Shown one piece after another: positions 18,098 to 27,000 of a stretch of DNA of 64,000 bases. Under the pieces are notes generated by a model that did no database searches, was not told the DNA's origin, and saw only the letters and a list, made by a program, of their open reading frames with translations. The stretch is taken from positions 62,001 to 126,000 of the forward strand of contig PGCN01000008.1 in the NCBI GenBank assembly GCA_002786385.1, given 5' to 3'. The translations under genes and the position numbers were made by a program. The DNA comes from Flavobacterium sp. FEMGT703F. Lineage in GTDB: Bacteria > Bacteroidota > Bacteroidia > Flavobacteriales > Flavobacteriaceae. Position 1 is the first letter of the stretch, and each line of letters opens with the position of its first letter.

Positions 18098-18544
18098 TTA
18101 CTCGTGGTGCTCGTCGTCGAACACTTGAATGGTTACTTCTTTGTCTACCAAATCGGTGAACTTGCCTCGGTAACGCGTCGCTTTTACCAAATGATTGTCT
18201 ATCCAATGGTAATTGCCTCCACGTGGTTTTCCAAATAAAATGCCGTGGTATTTGAAACCGTGTTGCTTTAACCAACGCTCGGTATAGTCTCTGTGCGCTT
18301 CGGTTCTTGAGGTAAAGAAGAAAATAATATGTCCTTCATCGTACCATTTGTTCAAGGTAACCAAAGCGTCGGGATATACTTCGGCAGTTAGCATTCTTTC
18401 CGGTTCTTCGTTTGGAATGTCATCACAGATAGTTCCGTCGATGTCGATTAGATAATTCTTGATACCTTCTGGTAAAATCGGACTTAAATGTTGGCCATTC
18501 TCTGTGATGCTTTGTAATTTTTTCTCGATGTCTTCCGCTTTCAT
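18098..18544 (-). CDS. HAD-like phosphatase
   Basis: The 148-residue protein has HAD motif I (LIDIDGTICDD) with both catalytic Asp residues, motif II in FFFTSRTEAHRDYTERW, and later basic and acidic residues (GKPRGGNYHWIDNH, VFDDEHHE) consistent with motifs III and IV. It is close to a family sometimes annotated as phosphoheptose isomerase, for which I see no isomerase-specific evidence. The start MKAEDIEKKL is preferred to an upstream ATG at 18589. It separates the two Fe-S electron-transfer genes, an arrangement that suggests a shared function not yet known. Confidence 0.75.
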   Translation of the reverse strand: MKAEDIEKKLQSITENGQHLSPILPEGIKNYLIDIDGTICDDIPNEEPERMLTAEVYPDALVTLNKWYDEGHIIFFFTSRTEAHRDYTERWLKQHGFKYHGILFGKPRGGNYHWIDNHLVKATRYRGKFTDLVDKEVTIQVFDDEHHE

Positions 18545-18622
18545 TGTGTACTTTTTATAGTTTTTCAAATTCATTCGACAAATTCCCAAGCCTCACAATT
18601 ATGAGAATTCGTCCTTTTATAG

Positions 18623-19930
18623 TTAATTTTCGTCTTTCCAGTTCAAGCGATCCATTTGGTTGTATTGCCATGGTGCGCCGTTGTTTTCGATATTGGTCAT
18701 CATGGCATTCAATGATTGAGGCGCAGCACTTTGCTCCATTACCAAATACCTTCTCATGTCCATAATAATAGATAACGGACTGATATTTACCGGACATTCT
18801 TCCACACAAGCGTTGCAGGAAGTACAAGCCCAAAGTTCTTCTGTAGTGATGTAATCGTTTAATAACGACTTACCGTCCGGTACAAATACGCCTTTATTGG
18901 CATCTATATTTTTCCCGACTTCTTCCAAACGATCACGGGTGTCCATCATGATTTTTCGCGGCGATAACTTCTTCCCGGTTTGGTTGGCCGGACAAGAGGA
19001 AGTACAGCGTCCGCACTCGGTACAAGTGTAAGCGTTAAGCAATTGCACCCAATTTAAATCTTGTACGTCCGAAGCTCCGAATTTACTTGGCACTGCATTT
19101 TCTTCCACCGGCTGCGCTGCAAAAGGATCGGCATTCGGATCCATCATCAACTTGACTTCTTTAGTCACACTCTCTAAATTATCGAATTTACCTTTGGCAT
19201 TCAAATCAGCGAAATACGTATTCGGGAAAGCCAATAAAATGTGTAAATGTTTGGAATAGTACAAATAGTTCAGGAAAATCAAAATCCCGACTATATGCAA
19301 CCACCATGCGGTTCTTTCAATAATGGTCACGGCTTCTAATGAAAATGTATCCGGCGAAGGCGCTAAAAATTGCGAAATGATATTTCCGGAATTCATATCC
19401 TGAAAATGCAAATCGAAGGCGTTCATGATTAAGAATAACGACATCAAAACTACTTCGAAATACAAGATGGTATTGGCATCTTTTTTGGGAGCACCATTTA
19501 AATCAGCACTTCTGAATCGGCCTATACTAAGTACATTTCTTCTGATCCAAAAAGCAGCTACAGCTACTAAAACCAAAACTGCTAAAACTTCAAAAGAACC
19601 AATCAAAAAGCCATAAAACGAACCCATTTTTGAAAAAACTCTATGCGTTCCAAACAAACCGTCGATTATGATTTCCAGCACTTCTAAATTGATGATGATA
19701 AAACCAACATAAACAATTAAGTGCAAAAAGGCAGCTATCGGTCTTTTTACCATTTTAGATTGACCTAAAGCAATCATGGTCATATTTTTCCAACGAGCTG
19801 AACTGTTGTCAGTACGATTCACGTCGCGACCCAAATTGATATTGCGTTTGAGTTTCTTTACGTTTTGGGCAAAAAAACCAATTCCGGCTATTAGAATTAT
19901 GGCGAAAAGTATGTTGTCGATGTAAAGCAT
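18623..19930 (-). CDS. Membrane-bound 4Fe-4S dicluster electron-transfer protein
   Basis: The 435-residue protein has about five or six membrane helices in its first 260 residues, in the style of the nitrate reductase gamma or HdrE subunit. Then comes a soluble 8Fe ferredoxin domain with CTECGRCTSSCP and CTSCNACVEECP near residues 300 and 375. It is likely the quinone-reactive partner of the CCG-domain protein encoded two genes downstream. Together they would form a membrane electron-transfer module that moves electrons between a soluble carrier and menaquinone. Upstream MCE gene ends 11 bases away. Confidence 0.85.
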   Translation of the reverse strand: MLYIDNILFAIILIAGIGFFAQNVKKLKRNINLGRDVNRTDNSSARWKNMTMIALGQSKMVKRPIAAFLHLIVYVGFIIINLEVLEIIIDGLFGTHRVFSKMGSFYGFLIGSFEVLAVLVLVAVAAFWIRRNVLSIGRFRSADLNGAPKKDANTILYFEVVLMSLFLIMNAFDLHFQDMNSGNIISQFLAPSPDTFSLEAVTIIERTAWWLHIVGILIFLNYLYYSKHLHILLAFPNTYFADLNAKGKFDNLESVTKEVKLMMDPNADPFAAQPVEENAVPSKFGASDVQDLNWVQLLNAYTCTECGRCTSSCPANQTGKKLSPRKIMMDTRDRLEEVGKNIDANKGVFVPDGKSLLNDYITTEELWACTSCNACVEECPVNISPLSIIMDMRRYLVMEQSAAPQSLNAMMTNIENNGAPWQYNQMDRLNWKDEN

Positions 19931-19941
19931 AAAATAGTGTT

Positions 19942-20913
19942 TTACTTGGTAATTGTATCGTTAACCGGCGCTTTGTAAGGTTTGTTTTTCTTACCGAAAA
20001 GCGAAACATTGATATAGCGGGTTGGGTTCAATCGTAAATCTTGCAAGAGCAATTCCAACTCTTTGGAACTTTTAGCGAAGTTATTATACAGCGCTTCATC
20101 TTTGGCTAATTTGCCCAAAGTGCCTTTTCCGGATTGCATATCGGCCATTAGCTTGTCTACGCTGGCCAATGTTTTTTCGAGATTTTTAACTGTTTGAGCG
20201 ATATTGGCTTTGGCTAAAGAATCGGACATTTTACTCAAATTGGCCGATGTCTTCTCGAAATTAGTCATCGTACTATTGATTTTACCTTTGTTTTCTGCCA
20301 GCATTCCGTTTACTGTCGCCGAGGCTTCTTTAAACTCGGCTAAAGTAGCATTCAGATTTTCCAAACTACCTCTAAGGTTTTGCTTGGTTTTTTCGTCTAA
20401 TACTTGATTGATATTAACCAACATTGTATTGGCATTTTCCAAAACCTTATCCAATTTTTCTTTGATAGGTTTGATTTGGTTGGATACTTCTTCGGTTAGT
20501 CCTAATTTGTTAGCCGACTTTAAGAAATCGCCTGAAACGGCAATATCTTGAGTTTCCGTATTGGGTAAGATGGCGATTTGTTTGCCGCCGATAGGTCCCG
20601 GAGCATACAATTCGGCCACACTGTTTTTGGGTATTTTATAATCGCCATTGATTTGAAGTTCAACTAATGAAGTCCAGTCATCTTGTAATACAATAGAGTT
20701 TACTTTTCCAACTGTCAATCCGTTGATAGTTACCGGAGCAGCAGCAACCAAACCGTCAACATTAGTATAGGTAACGTAGTATTTATTGTAACTGGACAAT
20801 AAATCTCTACCCTTCAAGAAACTGTATCCCCAAATAAACAATAAAATAGAGGCAATAACTAAAATGGCTGTTTTGATTTCTCTGGTAATTTTCAAAGCTG
20901 ATTTTTTTGACAA
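19942..20913 (-). CDS. MlaD-family (MCE domain) lipid transport protein
   Basis: A 323-residue protein anchored by one N-terminal helix (AILVIASILLFIWGYSFL). The MCE domain occupies residues about 40-120, with the typical VTINGLTVGKVNSI strand-turn and APGPIGGKQIAIL. A long coiled coil with many Leu/Asn repeats follows. MCE proteins form hexameric channels that shuttle phospholipids between membranes; ATPase and permease partners (MlaE/F) are not in this window. It lies between amidase genes and an electron-transfer module. Confidence 0.9.
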   Translation of the reverse strand: MSKKSALKITREIKTAILVIASILLFIWGYSFLKGRDLLSSYNKYYVTYTNVDGLVAAAPVTINGLTVGKVNSIVLQDDWTSLVELQINGDYKIPKNSVAELYAPGPIGGKQIAILPNTETQDIAVSGDFLKSANKLGLTEEVSNQIKPIKEKLDKVLENANTMLVNINQVLDEKTKQNLRGSLENLNATLAEFKEASATVNGMLAENKGKINSTMTNFEKTSANLSKMSDSLAKANIAQTVKNLEKTLASVDKLMADMQSGKGTLGKLAKDEALYNNFAKSSKELELLLQDLRLNPTRYINVSLFGKKNKPYKAPVNDTITK

Positions 20914-20944
20914 AGTTAAAATAAAATACTAAAACTCCTTGTTA

Positions 20945-22129
20945 TTATTGTTTTAAAGCTTCTTGCACAGACACTTTTTTACCGTTTTTAAATGCAATCA
21001 CAAAAGCCGATGTAAACCCTTTGGCTTTGGCTTCTGCTAACAACTTTTTGGCTTCCTCATAACTCGAAGTTTCGCCATACATATACTTGTATAAAGTGCC
21101 TTCATTGGCAACCGAAATATTATTCAACCCTTTGAAATTACTCGGAACAGGCTCTAATTTAGTGCCACTCGCAGACAATTGCACTTTAAAAGTAGCCACA
21201 CCGTTATTGGCTACTATAGGTCTAGGCTCAACTTTGGGTTCCGCCTTTTTTACCTCTGGTGTTTTAGTATTTTTGGTTACGGCCGGCGAATCAACTGTTT
21301 TAATATTTTCTACTTTTTGGGAAGGTCTTACCGAAATATCACCTTCTCCAGTACCGTAAAACTCTTTTTTGTATTTTAGAATGGCATTGGCTATGGCTTC
21401 GGCTATGGCTTGTTGGCCTTCCTCCGAATCCAATCGATTACCTTCTTCAGGATTAGAGATGAATCCCATTTCAATTAACACTCTCGGCATGTATGCTTTA
21501 TGTAAAACCATGAATGGTGCTTGTTTTACGCCGCGACTTTTAGAACCGCCTTTCATGAAAAATTCCTGAACATTACCGGCCAAAGCAATGCTGCCTTCCA
21601 TAAACTCTTCTTGTTGCACCACCAAACCGATAAAGGTTTCCGGAGATTTCGGATCAAAACCTTGGTATTTTTGTTTGTAATCCTTCTCCATAGTGATTAC
21701 CTCATTTTCCTTTTTGGCAGCTTCCAAGTTGGAGGCGTTTTTGGACATACCCATCACATAAGTCTCCGAACCACAAGCGGCAGTATTCTTGTTCGCATTA
21801 CAATGGATGGACACAAAAATATTGGCATCTGCCCTGTTGGCGATGTTGGCGCGTTCAATCAAATCGATAAACACATCTGTTTTGCGGGTATAAACGACTT
21901 CTACTGCTGAATTCTTTTCCAGAATTTTACCTACTTTAAGCACCACGGCCAAAGCGATGTTTTTTTCTATATGTCCGTGATATACGGCACCAAAGTCATG
22001 CGCACCGTGACCGGCATCGAGTGCTACTTTAAATTTTTCGCCGGATTGGGCCAGCGTTACATTGGCCATGAATAATAAAATCGTCCCTACAACTGCGCTG
22101 AGTCCTTTCATTGGTTTTATCAATTTCAA
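20945..22129 (-). CDS. N-acetylmuramoyl-L-alanine amidase (Amidase_3), first of two paralogues
   Basis: The 394-residue exported protein removes peptide stems from MurNAc. Zinc ligands and catalytic Glu are visible: LDAGHGAHD (His), a following EK Glu, SIHCN (His) and LIEMGFISN (catalytic Glu). The catalytic domain spans residues about 33-260. After a Pro/Lys-rich linker comes a C-terminal SPOR-like fold (FKVQLSASG through FKNGKKV) that may bind denuded peptidoglycan. A signal peptide is present; the start could also be ATG 22111. The neighbouring gene upstream is a paralogue of the same architecture. Confidence 0.92.
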   Translation of the reverse strand: MKLIKPMKGLSAVVGTILLFMANVTLAQSGEKFKVALDAGHGAHDFGAVYHGHIEKNIALAVVLKVGKILEKNSAVEVVYTRKTDVFIDLIERANIANRADANIFVSIHCNANKNTAACGSETYVMGMSKNASNLEAAKKENEVITMEKDYKQKYQGFDPKSPETFIGLVVQQEEFMEGSIALAGNVQEFFMKGGSKSRGVKQAPFMVLHKAYMPRVLIEMGFISNPEEGNRLDSEEGQQAIAEAIANAILKYKKEFYGTGEGDISVRPSQKVENIKTVDSPAVTKNTKTPEVKKAEPKVEPRPIVANNGVATFKVQLSASGTKLEPVPSNFKGLNNISVANEGTLYKYMYGETSSYEEAKKLLAEAKAKGFTSAFVIAFKNGKKVSVQEALKQ

Positions 22130-22141
22130 ATAGTATTAGAA

Positions 22142-23296
22142 TTATTTTACGGCTACCGTTTTACCATCTTTAATTACCACAACAAAAGCATCAGAGAAAC
22201 CGCTTTTTTTTGCTTCTTGACACAACTTTTTGGCTTCGTTCAAATCGGAGGCGCTGCCGTAAAAGTACTTGTATAAATTGTTGTCGAAGGTAAATGATAT
22301 TGCTTTCAAACCTTTAAAATCAGGCGAATTCATGTCTCTCTTTTTGGAAGAAGCAAAAAGCTGTATTTTGTATTTACCATTTTCGGAAGTCGTCACAACA
22401 ACCGTATCCGACTGTTTAACTTCCGCTACTTCTTGGGTAATTGCTTTGGTTATTTCTTTGACTTCTTCTTTGGCCGGTTTTGGTGGTTTTACAATTGGTT
22501 TATCCTCTTCAACTGAAGCATTTTCGCTAAAAAAATCTTTTTTGTAAGCCATAATAGCTTTGGCGATTTGCTCTGCCATTTGATCTTGGCCTTCCTCTGA
22601 ATTCAAATATTCTCCTTCTTCTTTATTAGATAAAAAACCCAACTCAATTAACACGCCAGGCATGTAAGCCGCATCTAAAACCCAAAGAGGTTGCTGTTTT
22701 ACACCACGGGTTTTGCGACTTAAATTATTTGTAAAATTGTCCTGAATGATGGACGCTAAAGTGATACTGCTATTGAGATTATCTTCCTGTTTGATTTTCA
22801 ATCCGGCTAAACTTTCGGGTTTGTGCGGATCGAAACCTTCGTATGTTTTTTTGTAATTGTCCTCAAGCAAAATTACCGAGTTCTCTTTTTTGGCTACTTC
22901 CAAGTTCATGTTGCTTCGAGACAATCCCATCACGAAAGTTTCAGTTCCGGCTGGCGTTTGGTTGGTAACCGAGTTACAATGTATAGACACAAATAAATCG
23001 GCATTAATTTTATTAGCAACTTTCGGACGGTTTACCAATTCGATAAAAACATCGGTTTGACGGGTGTACACTACCTCAAAATCCTTTTGTTTTTCGAGTA
23101 AGTCGCCAACTTTAAGCGTGGTTTTCAGCGCAATTTCCTTTTCTACAAAACCGTGATAAGAATTCCCCGGATCTTTTCCGCCATGACCGGCATCTAAGAC
23201 CACAGTAAATTTTGCGTTTTTTTTCTGAGCCATCGCTGTGATAACACAAAACGACAGCAGCAATAAAAATATATTTCTGTGGGTAAACAAAAGCAT
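22142..23296 (-). CDS. N-acetylmuramoyl-L-alanine amidase (Amidase_3), second paralogue
   Basis: The 384-residue protein has a signal peptide (cut near AMAQK), an Amidase_3 domain with LDAGHGGKD, SIHCNSV and LIELGFLSN, and a C-terminal SPOR-like segment (YKIQLFASSKK through IKDGKTVAV). Catalytic residues are intact, so both paralogues should be active. It is the first gene of the minus-strand cluster, 12 bases before its paralogue, and it faces lptD divergently. The two share an insert with YEGFDPHKP / YQGFDPKSP, which points to a tandem duplication. Confidence 0.92.
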   Translation of the reverse strand: MLLFTHRNIFLLLLSFCVITAMAQKKNAKFTVVLDAGHGGKDPGNSYHGFVEKEIALKTTLKVGDLLEKQKDFEVVYTRQTDVFIELVNRPKVANKINADLFVSIHCNSVTNQTPAGTETFVMGLSRSNMNLEVAKKENSVILLEDNYKKTYEGFDPHKPESLAGLKIKQEDNLNSSITLASIIQDNFTNNLSRKTRGVKQQPLWVLDAAYMPGVLIELGFLSNKEEGEYLNSEEGQDQMAEQIAKAIMAYKKDFFSENASVEEDKPIVKPPKPAKEEVKEITKAITQEVAEVKQSDTVVVTTSENGKYKIQLFASSKKRDMNSPDFKGLKAISFTFDNNLYKYFYGSASDLNEAKKLCQEAKKSGFSDAFVVVIKDGKTVAVK

Positions 23297-23352
23297 TAAA
23301 TCTAAAAGTTAATTTTAATTAAAACCGAAAGGTTATAAAATCATTATTTCCT

Positions 23353-23360
23353 TATTTTTG
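23353..23360 (+). promoter_or_regulatory. -7 box (TATTTTTG) for lptD
   Basis: TATTTTTG fits TAnnTTTG; transcription would start near 23367, only a few bases before the TTG at 23371. No clear -33 TTG is seen at the expected distance. Confidence 0.4.
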
Positions 23361-23370
23361 ACCGAAAATA

Positions 23371-26094
23371 TTGTTTAAGTTTGTCCCGTCAAAAATCAAG
23401 CCATACTTCTACAAAAATAGCATTAAACCTTTGCAAAGAAAGTTAATTTATATCGTTTTTTTAACAATTTTCCTAACAGTAGGAAAGCACAAAACTTATT
23501 CGCAAGATGCTCCTCCAAAAAGTGGAAGCTTTCCGGCTAAAAACCAAACAGATAGCACCAAAGTAGCCTTACCTGAACTGATTAAGGCAATTGATTCCAC
23601 CAAAAAAGACAGCTTGAAACCCAAAAAAGCTTTATTGGAAGATAAAATCAAAAGGAAAGCGGTAGATTACGAAAAAATCAATCAAAAAAAGAAGCAAATC
23701 ACGCTATACAATCAAGCTGAAGTATATTATCAAGATATCGAATTGAAATCGGGTATTATTGTAATCGACTATGAAAAAGAGGAAGTATATGCCGGAAGAA
23801 TAAAAGATTCGACAGGAAAATACACGCAGTTACCGGTTTTCAAACAAGGCAGTAATGTGGTTGAACCAGATTCGATTCGATTTAATTTCAAAACCAAAAA
23901 AGCTTTGGTATGGAATTCCAGAACAGACCAAGGCGAATTCAAAGTAAAAGCTGCCATCACCAAAAAAGAAAACGATTCGGTTTATTTTATGAAAGGTGCG
24001 CGCTTTACCACTTCTAAAGACATCGAAAATCCGGAATACTATTTTCAAACCAACAAAGTAAAATTAGTGCCCGGTAAAAAAGTGGTGGTTGGTTTTACCA
24101 ATATGGTCATTGCAGATGTACCAACGCCATTGGCTTTGCCTTTTGCTTTCTTTCCGATGACAGAAAAAGCGCGCTCCGGGATTATTATGCCGACCTACAA
24201 CGACAGTAACACCAGAGGTTTTTCATTGCAAAACGGAGGTTATTATTTTGCGTTAAGCGATTATTACGATTTAGCGGTTTTGGGCGATTACTACACCAAC
24301 GGAAGTTATGGTTTTCGTTTTGAGTCTTCATACGGAAAGCGATACAAGTTTAACGGCAATGTGAATGTTCGATTTGAAAACCTCATCAACAGTGAAAGAG
24401 GTTATCCTGATTATGCCCGAAGCAACATCTACAACATCCAATGGTCGCATTCTAAAGACAGTAAATCAAATCCGAATTCCCGATTTTCGGCTTCAATTAA
24501 CTTAGGAAGTAGTACTTATTTCCGTCAATCGTTGAACCAAATTAACGTAGGTTCAACTTTGAACAATACTTTAAGCTCATCTATTTCGTATTCTAAAACC
24601 TTCAATTCTGTCCCGCAAGTGAATTTGTCGTTAACGGCTACACACTCGCAAAATACCAACACAGAGCAAATCAACATGACCTTGCCGACACTGCAAATGA
24701 GTGTCGATCGCTTGTTTCCTTTTGCACCCAAAGAAGGGATAAAAAAAGGCTTTTTCAAAAACATCAATTTCCAGTACAATTTAAGAGGCGAAAACCGAAT
24801 CAACACCACGGATTCTCTATTTTTCAAACCCGAAATGTTTAAAAATGCTTTGTTAGGTTTCCAACACAGCATTCCGCTCAGCACCAACTTTAAAGTTTTC
24901 AAACATTTCAGTGCTTCCACTTCGGTAAACTACAACGAAGTTTGGTATTTCAAAACCATTCAAAAGGAATTTGATGCGACACAAAACACAATAGTAAATA
25001 ACGAAGTCCGCGGCTTTGACGCCTTTAGAACGTATTCCTTTTCAGCCGGTATCGGAACAACCATTTACGGTACTTTTAATTTTGGCGATAAGAAAAAAAT
25101 CCAGGCCATTCGCCACGTGATGAGACCAAACATCTCCTACAGTTACACACCAAGTTTTTCAAAATATTACGACACTTATGATCCGGACGGTAGCGGTACT
25201 ATGCTGAAACAATACACTCGTTTTGAAGGTGGAATTTTCGGTGCTCCGGGTCAGAATATGTCTAATAACATCGGTTTTACTTTGAGTAATACATTTGAAG
25301 CGAAGGTAACCGATAAAGATTCGACTAAAACTGAGCCGAAAAAAATTATGTTGTTGAACAACTTGAACTTTTCCACCAGTTATGACATCACCGCCGATTC
25401 ATTGCGTTGGGCACCAATGCGCGTTAGTGGTGGAACACAGATTTTGAAACAAAAAATGAACATCAACTTTGCGGCTACTTTGGATCCATATGCTATCAAC
25501 AATTCCGGGCAACGCATCAATACTTGGAATATTGACAACGGTGGCAGTTTGTTCCGAATGACCAGTGCCAACCTAACCATAAACTATGCATTTGCAAGTT
25601 CCGATGGTGAAGGCGAAAAGAAAAATAAACAAGGCGAAAGAAACGGTGGTCGAGGCGATGATTTATTTGGCACCAACACCGATTTGAGTGACCGAAGGGA
25701 CAGCCAATTTGACGACAGCGGTGACAATGAAAATGTAGTATCAGAGTTCTTCAAATACAAACTGCCTTGGGACATGAACTTGGCTTATGCCCTAACCTAT
25801 TCTAACAACCGCAGGGAACAAAAAATCACCGGAAATTCGTTAATGGTTTCCATGAACACCGATTTAACACCAAAATGGAAAATCGGAGTATCAACCGGTT
25901 ACGATTTTGTGCAAAAAGGCGTGACTTTTACCCAATTCCGTTTTGAGCGCGACTTGTTAAGTTGGCGCATGGATTTCAATTGGGTACCTTTTGGCGACAA
26001 TGCGTATTGGGGATTCTTTATCGGAATAAAATCGGGTGTGTTGAGCGATATCAAGTGGGACAAACGTTCGTTACCGGATAGAACCTTAAGGTAA
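23371..26094 (+). CDS. lptD: LptD-like LPS assembly outer-membrane protein
   Basis: A 907-residue protein with an N-terminal hydrophobic signal (residues about 24-45, cut near TYSQD). An OstA/LptA-like domain follows (KKQITLYNQAEVYYQDIEL through FTTSKDIENPEYYFQTNKV) and then a large beta-barrel with many aromatic alternating strands. It should insert lipopolysaccharide into the outer leaflet with LptE. No ATG begins the frame: TTG 23371 or TTG 23431 are the candidates; the second gives a conventional signal peptide, and the first fits a -7 box just upstream only with an almost leaderless transcript. Start remains uncertain. Confidence 0.88.
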   Translation: MFKFVPSKIKPYFYKNSIKPLQRKLIYIVFLTIFLTVGKHKTYSQDAPPKSGSFPAKNQTDSTKVALPELIKAIDSTKKDSLKPKKALLEDKIKRKAVDYEKINQKKKQITLYNQAEVYYQDIELKSGIIVIDYEKEEVYAGRIKDSTGKYTQLPVFKQGSNVVEPDSIRFNFKTKKALVWNSRTDQGEFKVKAAITKKENDSVYFMKGARFTTSKDIENPEYYFQTNKVKLVPGKKVVVGFTNMVIADVPTPLALPFAFFPMTEKARSGIIMPTYNDSNTRGFSLQNGGYYFALSDYYDLAVLGDYYTNGSYGFRFESSYGKRYKFNGNVNVRFENLINSERGYPDYARSNIYNIQWSHSKDSKSNPNSRFSASINLGSSTYFRQSLNQINVGSTLNNTLSSSISYSKTFNSVPQVNLSLTATHSQNTNTEQINMTLPTLQMSVDRLFPFAPKEGIKKGFFKNINFQYNLRGENRINTTDSLFFKPEMFKNALLGFQHSIPLSTNFKVFKHFSASTSVNYNEVWYFKTIQKEFDATQNTIVNNEVRGFDAFRTYSFSAGIGTTIYGTFNFGDKKKIQAIRHVMRPNISYSYTPSFSKYYDTYDPDGSGTMLKQYTRFEGGIFGAPGQNMSNNIGFTLSNTFEAKVTDKDSTKTEPKKIMLLNNLNFSTSYDITADSLRWAPMRVSGGTQILKQKMNINFAATLDPYAINNSGQRINTWNIDNGGSLFRMTSANLTINYAFASSDGEGEKKNKQGERNGGRGDDLFGTNTDLSDRRDSQFDDSGDNENVVSEFFKYKLPWDMNLAYALTYSNNRREQKITGNSLMVSMNTDLTPKWKIGVSTGYDFVQKGVTFTQFRFERDLLSWRMDFNWVPFGDNAYWGFFIGIKSGVLSDIKWDKRSLPDRTLR

Positions 26095-26133
26095 GATTTA
26101 CGAAGTTTGAAGTACGAAGTTTAAATATATATT

Positions 26134-26514
26134 ATGAAAAAAATAATTTTTACCGATAAAGCGCCTGCACCTATTGGACCTTATAACCAAGCGGTTTTAG
26201 TGAACAATACTTTATATACTTCAGGGCAGATTGCTTTAGACCCAAATACAATGGAATTGGTTTTAGACGATATTGAAACCGAAACCAAACAAGTAATGGA
26301 AAACATGAAAGCCGTTTTAGCTGCCGCCGATATGACTTTTGCCGATGTAGTTAAAACAACCATTTTCATTATGAATATGGGCGACTTTGCCCGCATTAAC
26401 TCAGTTTACGGCAGTTATTTTGACGAAGCTACTGCGCCGGCCAGAGAAACGGTTCAAGTGGCTTGTTTGCCTAAAAATGTGAATGTAGAAATTTCGATGA
26501 TCGCTGTTAAATAG
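26134..26514 (+). CDS. ridA: RidA-family enamine/imine deaminase
   Basis: A 126-residue protein typical in length for RidA, which hydrolyses reactive 2-aminoacrylate and related enamines made by PLP enzymes. The start APAPIGPYNQAV, the FADVVKTTIF strand and PARETVQVACLPKN with the key Arg are all present. It begins 39 bases after the lptD stop; the gap holds a direct repeat of TACGAAGTTT. A strong terminator follows. Confidence 0.93.
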   Translation: MKKIIFTDKAPAPIGPYNQAVLVNNTLYTSGQIALDPNTMELVLDDIETETKQVMENMKAVLAAADMTFADVVKTTIFIMNMGDFARINSVYGSYFDEATAPARETVQVACLPKNVNVEISMIAVK

Positions 26515-26535
26515 CTTTCAAAATTCAACTAAATA

Positions 26536-26570
26536 AAAAAAATCCTTTGTTTAGCACAAAGGATTTTTTT
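26536..26570. terminator. Bidirectional intrinsic terminator
   Basis: A perfect stem (AAATCCTTTGT with its complement) with loop TTAGC, flanked by A- and T-runs. It serves ridA on the plus strand and mgsA on the minus strand, whose stop is 2 bases away. Confidence 0.9.
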
Positions 26571-26571
26571 A

Positions 26572-26946
26572 TTACTTAACCTCATCCAATCCCAACAATA
26601 ATAGCTGAGCGGTGGCTTCGTTAGTAGCCAAAGGAATGTTATGCACATCACAAATCCGGATGAGCATGTTGATATCGGGTTCGTGCGGATGGCTTGAATT
26701 CGGATCTTTGAAGAATAAGACCATTTTGGTTTTGCCTTCGGCTACACGCGCTGCTATTTGCGCATCACCACCTAAAGGTCCGGACAGCATTTTTTTGACT
26801 TTAATCCCAACGGCTTCTACTTTACCACCGGTAGTTCCGGTTGCGATAAGTTTGATATTCTCTTTTTCCAGTATGTGCTTGTTTTTATTGATAAACTGCA
26901 CCATATCAGCCTTTTTGCCGTCGTGTGCTATAATGGCTATTTCCAT
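26572..26946 (-). CDS. mgsA: Methylglyoxal synthase
   Basis: A 124-residue enzyme that converts dihydroxyacetone phosphate to methylglyoxal and phosphate, bypassing lower glycolysis when phosphate is short. The MEIAIIAHDGKK start, ATGTTGGKV phosphate loop, SGPLGGDAQI with catalytic Asp, and the FFKDPNSSHPHEPDI segment are diagnostic. It lies downstream of a kinase-like gene, gapA and pfkA on the same strand, forming a sugar-phosphate block, though terminators separate them. Confidence 0.95.
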   Translation of the reverse strand: MEIAIIAHDGKKADMVQFINKNKHILEKENIKLIATGTTGGKVEAVGIKVKKMLSGPLGGDAQIAARVAEGKTKMVLFFKDPNSSHPHEPDINMLIRICDVHNIPLATNEATAQLLLLGLDEVK

Positions 26947-26971
26947 AGTATAATTTTTAGTAAAAATAAAA

Positions 26972-26992
26972 AATCCCGACGAATCGGGACTT
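26972..26992 (-). terminator. Intrinsic terminator after the kinase-like gene
   Basis: On the minus strand the stem TCCCGA / TCGGGA encloses a TTCG tetraloop and is followed by TTTTTTATTTTT. It separates the kinase-like gene from mgsA. Confidence 0.8.
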
Positions 26993-27000
26993 TAAAATGA

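Noticed and set aside
18098..18544. Phosphoheptose isomerase label
   Set aside because: The motifs seen are those of HAD phosphatases (DIDGT); no SIS-fold features are present.
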